From the NCBI GenBank assembly GCA_036939755.1, contig JALLAZ010001346.1, positions 1 through 10,174 on the forward strand: DNA of 10,174 nt, given 5' to 3'. This document shows, in pieces, positions 5,390-10,174 of the stretch (its first letter is position 1; each line of letters begins with the position of its first letter). The DNA is from Stephanodiscus triporus (Eukaryota > Bacillariophyta > Thalassiosirophyceae > Thalassiosirales > Thalassiosiraceae). Below the pieces are notes generated by a model, which saw only the letters and a program-made list of their open reading frames with translations, had not been told where the DNA came from and made no database searches. A program made the translations under genes and the position numbers.

Positions 5390-8056
5390 CTATCTCTTCT
5401 GTTCATCTGGTATGGGAAATTTGAGTGAAGATGCCAGCGAATGGAGCCACAAATGCCGCGCCTTCTGATGCTGCTGCTGCTGCTGCTGCTCCTTCTCCTC
5501 CTCCCGATGCTGAGAGACAAGTGCGCCGCCGCCACAACTGTTGTTGTTGCTCAGAATGCTACTCAGAGCTGAAGCGAACGCAGCCTGAAATAGCGGCTTT
5601 GAAATCCGTTCTTCATCTTCCTGCTGCTGCAGCTGTTGAAGCATTCCAGCGGCGGCGGCGGCGGCTGCCAGCTGCGATATCTCATGCTTTTGTTTCTGAT
5701 GCTGTATCTGGTACTCGTCGGCCTGTTTCGACAAGCTCCGCACGTTCATCTCATCACTTCGAGAATGCTGCGTTGACACCGCCTTCGTGACATGCGTAGT
5801 CCCCAGATCCTGCGAACCTTGGCCGCCCACTGCATTGCTCAGTACTCGCTGAGCGCCCCGGGGAATTCCTCCATCTGCCTCTACTTGGTGGGTGCCGTAG
5901 CCGCCGCCACCACCACCACCGCACAAATTCGTCATCCGTTGCTCAAGCTCAAGAAGAATCTTCTTCTTTTCGCATTCGATCAAACATTCCCAGGCGACGC
6001 CCTCGTGCTGCTTTTGCATCTCACTGTGATTTTTTCCTTCGCGCATCTTCGGACGCAGTAGTTGGAGCTGAATATTCTGCCGAGATTCGATCAAGTTCAG
6101 CTCCTCCTCACGCTGCTGACATTCGATCAGACGCTTCCGCTCCTCCTCGTGCTGCCTTGTCAGCCTCACCTGTCCGACTTGCAGGCATTCGAAGAAGGTC
6201 TGCTCCGTCTTGAGTTGGGCGAATGTGGAGTTCAGCGCCCTCCATCGACCCGTGGACATGTCCATTCCCAAAAATCTCGCGGGTGGATCGCACGTCGATA
6301 AGGAGTGAAGAGTCTTGTCGATCAACTTCTGGACGGAGGCATCCCCTCCTCCTCGTCCGCTGCCATCTTTGGGGGCGGCGTTGGTCGTGCCATTGGAAGG
6401 GAGGGATGCCAGGTAGGCGTTCTTGTACGGTTCGGAATTCATCTCGATCATAATGCGGAATCGTCGGTTGCCGACGTGGTGGAAGAAAGATCGGCCACGA
6501 CCGCAAAGGACGTCGTAATTGGACGGGACGACGTACGGCCCGGGATCGACGGCCGGGGGGGTAACGCTTTTGTCCTTCTTCGAGGACGCGTTCTCGCCGA
6601 CATCGTCATTGAAGAATTTCTCGATGGGCAGGTTGAGGAAGACCTTGAGCCTTGACGGGGGCGTTATCGACTTCGGATAATCGGCCACGTACTTCGCGGC
6701 CATCGCCGTGACAGATCCCTCGACGCTGCCGATGCTGGTGCGGGCGCTATCCGGGGGGGTGGGGGAAGGCACGGCCGGGGGGGAGGGTTGTGCCCGCGTC
6801 TTTGCCGATGGCGTCATCGCCGACGAGGGCGAGGACGTCCCAGAAGACAACGCCTTGGCTTTGATCTCGGCGATCTGATTGCGGGAGAAGGTAGTTGGTA
6901 ATAACCCAGTGAAGGGAGCGGTGGGGAGTGCCCTCGTCTTCTTCCCGCCGAGGGCCGACGCTCCCTCCACCAATGCCGTCGTTGCATGCCGTCGCTGACG
7001 ATGCCGTAGCTGATTCAAGCGTATACTTTTCGCAATCGGATCGGCGATAATTGTCTCGAGTGCCTCCTCTTCCGGCACCCCCTCCGCCTCCGCCTCCACC
7101 GCCCCCCTCTCCTCCACGGAAACCTCGGTGGCATCCCGATTCAAGAAATGCCAATACCGCCCGGCGGCCCAGAAGGTGGAATGGACCATGCGCTCGATCT
7201 CCTCCCCGGTCGCGACCTTCCAGCGGGAGCCGTCCTCCACCTCCTCGTCGTCGTCGCTATGACTGCCAAGTCGGACGAGGAATCGACCGGGGGGGGAATT
7301 CCCCCTCACGGAGTCGATCACCGCGCGGGCGACGCGACCGCGCCGTCCCTCGGCGTCCGGTCCCCGCGACGACCACTCGTCGGTCCGCCTCTTGCAAAGG
7401 ACGGCGTCGACCTCGTCCGACGAGGCGAAGTAACTCGACAGACTCGCCTCGACTAGTACTCGAAAGCGACGGTTGCCGATGTGGTGGAACAACAATGCCC
7501 TGGTATCCTCGTCGTCGTCGTCGTCGATGTTGTCGTCGTCGACGACCTTCGACCCCCTCCTCCCTCCCCCTCCCCCCCTCCGCTCCCCAATTTCCCCCCT
7601 CGTCTGCCCGATCGTCATTAGGACGTCGTTGATCCGGGGCGGCGAGTCGCACCGTCGTTCCCCCCCGCCCCCGCCGCCGCCGCCGCCGCCGCCGCCGCGT
7701 TCGTCTCTGCCGTCGCTTCCCCCGCCTTCTTGGCCGGGTTTGACGGGGAAGACCTTGGCGGCCTTCAGGAGGAGCAGCGCGGCGCTGATGTGGTCGTCGT
7801 GGTCGCCGTCGGTGGACACCTTCGGCTTCTTCTGGGTCGAGGACGTGGACGAGACTAGTTCCGGCGCGGGATGAGTGGAGGGGGAGGGGGAGGGGGAAGT
7901 CGAAGTGGAAGCCCTCGAGGAAGATCCCGCGAGCGACTCAAGAGTCTTGCGCTTCTTCATCGGCAATGCCCTCCTGGGGGGGGCGATGCTCCTGTTGGCG
8001 GTGGTAGGCGCGGCAGTGTTGGCGGCGATGCCGCCCGTCAGCATTACACAATCCAT
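5390..8056 (-). CDS. DUF6824 protein with two domain copies and coiled coils, 888 aa
   Basis: This is a large, low-complexity-rich diatom protein, probably nuclear. The first ATG at 8056 follows an in-frame TGA 36 bases upstream and has a purine-rich, G+4 context. Residues 33-37 (MKKRK) resemble a nuclear localisation signal. Domain 1 is unusual: INDVLM (142-147) is separated from HHIGNRRFR (191-199) by a Gly/Arg/Asp-rich insertion, and the CGRGR part is missing; RFL (258-260) and the aromatic helix FWAAGRYWHFLNR (295-307) follow. Domain 2 is canonical: NYDVLCGRGR (513-522), HHVGNRRFR (526-534), RFLG (594-597), GRWRAL (603-608). A Glu/Gln/Arg coiled coil (about 622-708), Gly run (713-719), second helical stretch with poly-Ala (797-803) and poly-Gln (857-862) complete it. 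The molecular function of DUF6824 is unknown; the layout suggests a scaffold or DNA/chromatin-associated protein, which is inference. A small intron inside the Gly/Asp-rich insertion cannot be excluded. Confidence 0.8.
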   Translation of the reverse strand: MDCVMLTGGIAANTAAPTTANRSIAPPRRALPMKKRKTLESLAGSSSRASTSTSPSPSPSTHPAPELVSSTSSTQKKPKVSTDGDHDDHISAALLLLKAAKVFPVKPGQEGGGSDGRDERGGGGGGGGGGGGERRCDSPPRINDVLMTIGQTRGEIGERRGGGGGRRGSKVVDDDNIDDDDDEDTRALLFHHIGNRRFRVLVEASLSSYFASSDEVDAVLCKRRTDEWSSRGPDAEGRRGRVARAVIDSVRGNSPPGRFLVRLGSHSDDDEEVEDGSRWKVATGEEIERMVHSTFWAAGRYWHFLNRDATEVSVEERGAVEAEAEGVPEEEALETIIADPIAKSIRLNQLRHRQRRHATTALVEGASALGGKKTRALPTAPFTGLLPTTFSRNQIAEIKAKALSSGTSSPSSAMTPSAKTRAQPSPPAVPSPTPPDSARTSIGSVEGSVTAMAAKYVADYPKSITPPSRLKVFLNLPIEKFFNDDVGENASSKKDKSVTPPAVDPGPYVVPSNYDVLCGRGRSFFHHVGNRRFRIMIEMNSEPYKNAYLASLPSNGTTNAAPKDGSGRGGGDASVQKLIDKTLHSLSTCDPPARFLGMDMSTGRWRALNSTFAQLKTEQTFFECLQVGQVRLTRQHEEERKRLIECQQREEELNLIESRQNIQLQLLRPKMREGKNHSEMQKQHEGVAWECLIECEKKKILLELEQRMTNLCGGGGGGGYGTHQVEADGGIPRGAQRVLSNAVGGQGSQDLGTTHVTKAVSTQHSRSDEMNVRSLSKQADEYQIQHQKQKHEISQLAAAAAAAGMLQQLQQQEDEERISKPLFQAAFASALSSILSNNNSCGGGALVSQHREEEKEQQQQQQHQKARHLWLHSLASSLKFPIPDEQKR
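5469..5490. repeat. (TGC)7 triplet run encoding poly-Gln (copy 2)
   Basis: This run has the same length and sequence as that at 1468-1489 and encodes the C-terminal poly-Gln of the 888-aa protein on the minus strand. Confidence 0.85.
7661..7698. repeat. (CCG)n run encoding poly-Gly
   Basis: A C-rich stretch leading into about ten CCG triplets encodes a 12-residue Gly run (residues 121-132) of the 888-aa protein on the minus strand. It lies outside the duplicated tract. Such runs are prone to slippage and sequencing error, so the exact length and the frame across it deserve caution. Confidence 0.8.
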
Positions 8057-8753
8057 TGCGTCGTTGTTTCGATCAAGTGACCTCTGTTTTCACTGAGTTA
8101 TATGGACAAGTGACAAGGCGAGGGCACAAGGGCACGGCAACGTGGGTGTCATCAGAGGAGAACTCAGGTACCTACTCTAGAATTTTTGCCTAAAAACTGC
8201 GTGACCTTTCACCACTTTACGCGAAGATATGTGAAATGTGAGTCGCCATGTGACTCCATTGCGCACATGCAGTCTGATAGCGGACCGGTGGTTCCATAAT
8301 ACTTTCTAGTTACTCTACGACTAAACAATTTTGTACTATTAGAGTTAGAAGATCACAGTGTCTCTGCTGTGCTTGGTTCGACTAATTTCCATGATATGGT
8401 ACAAGTCACAAGAGTTTATGTGGAGAGAGGTGGCAGTTAACGTGCATGCAGTTTGATGTGACGTAAATATATTACTACTTTTTCTCTTAAAGACACATCC
8501 ACATTTCTTCTTTTTCTTGATAACGAGTTCCTACGTTGATTGTGGTAATAAAATGACTGTCTCATGCATGTTTTGTGTGCTGCTTCGGTGGTTCATGCCT
8601 TATTCCTTCACGGCACCATCACATTCAAAATCTCTCCTTGTTGGTCAGGGACCACATACAGTCCCTATGCAGCGCAGTAAAAGTACTAATAAAACCACCT
8701 AGACAAAATTTGTCACCCAATCTGAGGGCACCATCGTGTAGAGCGACCCCAAA
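8057..8753. promoter_or_regulatory. Upstream region of the 888-aa DUF6824 gene; no convincing gene
   Basis: About 700 bp upstream of the DUF6824 start drops in GC content and has no credible coding frame. It contains a TGACGTAA element (8459-8466), a gagtc/gactc pair (8242-8258), and a near-palindrome gacaaaatttgtc (8702-8714). The promoter of the minus-strand gene is expected within the first few hundred bases right of 8056. No TATA or initiator can be assigned with confidence. Confidence 0.45.
8459..8466 (+). promoter_or_regulatory. TGACGTAA bZIP/CRE-like site
   Basis: This is a full CRE-like octamer about 400 bp upstream of the DUF6824 start. TGACGT cores mediate CO2 and light responses in some diatom promoters. 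Its reverse complement TTACGTCA occurs at 10088-10095, with TGCGTCAC just after it (10099-10106). Single short sites occur by chance, so the role is weakly supported. Confidence 0.25.
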
Positions 8754-9194
8754 TTAGTAGGACACCATCATAATATCATATGGTGACAATACTTTTTCAC
8801 CGACAAATGGGCCAGCAACAAAAAAACATCGTTGTGTCGCCACAACCCCACTGTCCCTATCACCCCCATTGGTCGTAACAACTTTTCTATCCCCCCAGTC
8901 GCCACCGACCTCCCCCCCCTGTGCCCCCTCATCGGCAACATCCATGTGAGCGGTACTGTGGCGGCGGATTCGCCAAATTTGGCCACCGCTTCCATTGGTC
9001 CCCATTTTCCCCTTAAAACGATCGTTTTTGCCCCCCCAAAATCGCCTCTGCGTCGCCCATGTTTTGACTGCCTTCCTCGCCGCCGCCGCCGGAACCGAGC
9101 GAAGGGATGCTTGCAATAGGTCCATAGGACGCAGCGAATGCGTCGAAACCACCGGAGATGCCTCAGGCGAAGCTGCAGGCGTCGTTGCCTGCAA
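8754..9194 (-). other. Doubtful 146-codon open frame
   Basis: The minus strand is open for 146 codons and encodes an Ala/Ser/Pro-rich start, then a Gly/Arg-rich middle (RRFWGGKNDRFKGKMG) and a more hydrophobic end (QRCFFVAGPFVGEKVL). I recognise no family. The region is a C-rich block on the plus strand that also has open plus-strand frames (8832-9119, 8995-9228) of similar low quality, so openness here largely reflects base composition. It could be a real lineage-specific gene or decayed coding DNA. An inverted repeat CACCAT...ATGGTG (8761-8783) lies at the stop-codon end. Confidence 0.2.
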
Positions 9195-9212
9195 CCGCGT
9201 TGTCGTCGCCGA

Positions 9213-9336
9213 CGCGCTGTGTGTTTAGTAGTATAATTAATAGTAATAAAGATAATTTTTTCTAGTTTTAACNCGGCGCGCTGTGTGTTTAGTAGTATAA
9301 TTAATAGTAATAAAGATAATTTTTTCTAGTTTTAAC
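9213..9336. repeat. 60-bp perfect direct repeat around the single N
   Basis: Positions 9213-9272 and 9277-9336 are identical (offset 64) and are separated only by n at 9273 and the bases cgg. The only undetermined base of the window sits precisely between the copies. This is what an unmerged overlap between two contigs looks like after gap filling. A genuine tandem duplication is possible but less likely. Confidence 0.85.
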
Positions 9337-10174
9337 GACATAGACTTGTTGTGTAGCATGTTGGATGATTGTTGTATGCCTCAGTGCCAGGGGTGGGGCA
9401 CCATGACCCTTGGTTGGGGTGTTTTTTTTACCTAGCTTTCACCTAGGTACATCACATGTCAACCCCCAAAACTAGTACCCCAAAACCAACTGTTGTCCCA
9501 CCTAAAATCTCCATCAATAATAGGCGGATTTGGTTGGTTCGAACAATAGTCCTCTTTGCATACATGGTGGGAAGATTTCTGCACTGTCTAACTATTTTAT
9601 TTTGTTTGTCTTGGGGTTGGCAGTGCTCAAAATCAAGAAAAATCGAGGAAAAATTGGCAAATAAATCAGTAAATCTGCTGTCTAGCTCGGGCTGTGTCCG
9701 GCCAGTTTTGATTTTGGAAAACGGGGTACCATTTTGAAGCTCTTGTTATTCCTGACTCTAAGCATATCTTACTTTTTAGGGTGTTTACATGGACCTCTAA
9801 GTACGTTGCTCATAGGGACTACATACAGTACGAGTTTACTTGGTCTTTTGTGTCGCGCTAGCTTTTGCCTAACTAAACCGGACCCAAAAAACCAAGTAAG
9901 TAAAAAAAAGTTCCAAGAATCTGACCTCCCCCATTTGCGCTGCTAAAATGAACCCCTTACCAGCATGTGATGGCAACGCCCTTCAACTGAATGCCTCAGC
10001 ACACTGTCGGCTCGCGACGTGTTGCTCGGTTTGGCCGGGCGGCTGTGGCGACGAGCAGTGGCCTTGGTTTTAAATAGCTAAAATATGTTACGTCATCTTG
10101 CGTCACAGTTGAGCCAGCATAGCTAGATAAAAATGATGATTAATGCAATATAAATTGATTTCTATGTGTTATAA
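9337..10174. other. AT-rich right flank, no gene recognised
   Basis: Two plus-strand open frames (9456-9737 and 9734-9946) encode hydrophobic or Ser/Lys-rich peptides with no recognisable domain, and neither has convincing coding character. A short GC-rich island (about 9995-10065) is followed by AT-rich sequence carrying TTACGTCA (10088-10095) and TGCGTCAC (10099-10106), which could be promoter elements of a gene lying beyond the window. Nothing else is supported. Confidence 0.4.

Larger units (their letters stand above)
4787..7190. repeat. Near-identical 2.4-kb repeat, copy 2
   Basis: This is the partner of 786-3189. Here the repeat is flanked on both sides by sequence that completes its genes: the secreted gene continues intact to the left and the DUF6824 gene to the right. 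This copy therefore looks like the source and copy 1 the recipient. Right of 7190 the two copies lose all similarity within one base; left of 4787 the copies are only moderately similar. Confidence 0.95.

Noticed and set aside
7051..7632. Long plus-strand open frame rich in Arg and Pro opposite the DUF6824 gene
   Set aside because: It is antisense to a strongly supported coding region; openness results from GC-rich triplet repeats, and the peptide is low-complexity with no domain.
8517..8757. Two overlapping plus-strand short open frames
   Set aside because: They have poor coding character, no domain, and lie in AT-rich upstream sequence.
9456..9946. Two plus-strand open frames with hydrophobic stretches
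   Set aside because: No recognisable family, weak start context, and composition like the surrounding non-coding DNA.

Overview
The window looks like nuclear DNA of a diatom, probably a marine centric species. The grounds are two genes encoding the [N-x-DVL-x-GRG ... HxGNxxFR] domain that I know as DUF6824 (PF20710, a family expanded in diatoms), and a secreted protein with a lysine-spaced KxxKxxKxxKxxK cluster and an RxL site, a combination known from diatom biosilica proteins. Genes are monocistronic, have eukaryotic start contexts, are GC- and triplet-rich, and sit in AT-richer flanks. No tRNA, rRNA, CRISPR or bacterial operon signal was seen. The species call is inference.

Layout. 1-146: AT-rich flank with nothing recognised. 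147-320: an antisense fragment of a DUF6824 coiled-coil region. It is joined at about 325 to a 5'-truncated, frameshifted copy of the secreted-protein gene (to 1037). 1038-1388: short convergent intergenic region. 1389-3188 (minus): 5'-truncated DUF6824 gene (599 aa open frame). 3190-3499 (minus): N-terminal helix-turn-helix part of a transposase-like protein, cut at the same point. 3500-4063: promoter side of the next gene, with a motif present three times. 4064-5038 (plus): intact secreted lysine-cluster protein (324 aa). 5039-5389: the same convergent intergenic region again. 5390-8056 (minus): full-length DUF6824 protein (888 aa, two domain copies). 8057-10174: mostly non-coding, with one doubtful ORF and a 60-bp direct repeat around the only N.

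The main structure is a tandem array of a two-gene unit, secreted gene (+) facing DUF6824 gene (-). Positions 786-3189 and 4787-7190 (2404 bp, offset exactly 4001) differ at one base that I can find, whereas the secreted-gene sequence just left of that tract is clearly diverged. This points to recent gene conversion or duplication laid over an older array, or to an assembly artefact. The left-hand chimera keeps the order and orientation expected if a deletion fused the DUF6824 gene of a further unit to the next secreted gene, so at least three units are implied.

The right-hand pair appears to be the working copy: one protein probably destined for the secretory pathway and perhaps the silica cell wall, the other probably nuclear (basic KKRK stretch, coiled coils, poly-Gln). 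No functional link between the two is demonstrated beyond their repeated adjacency.
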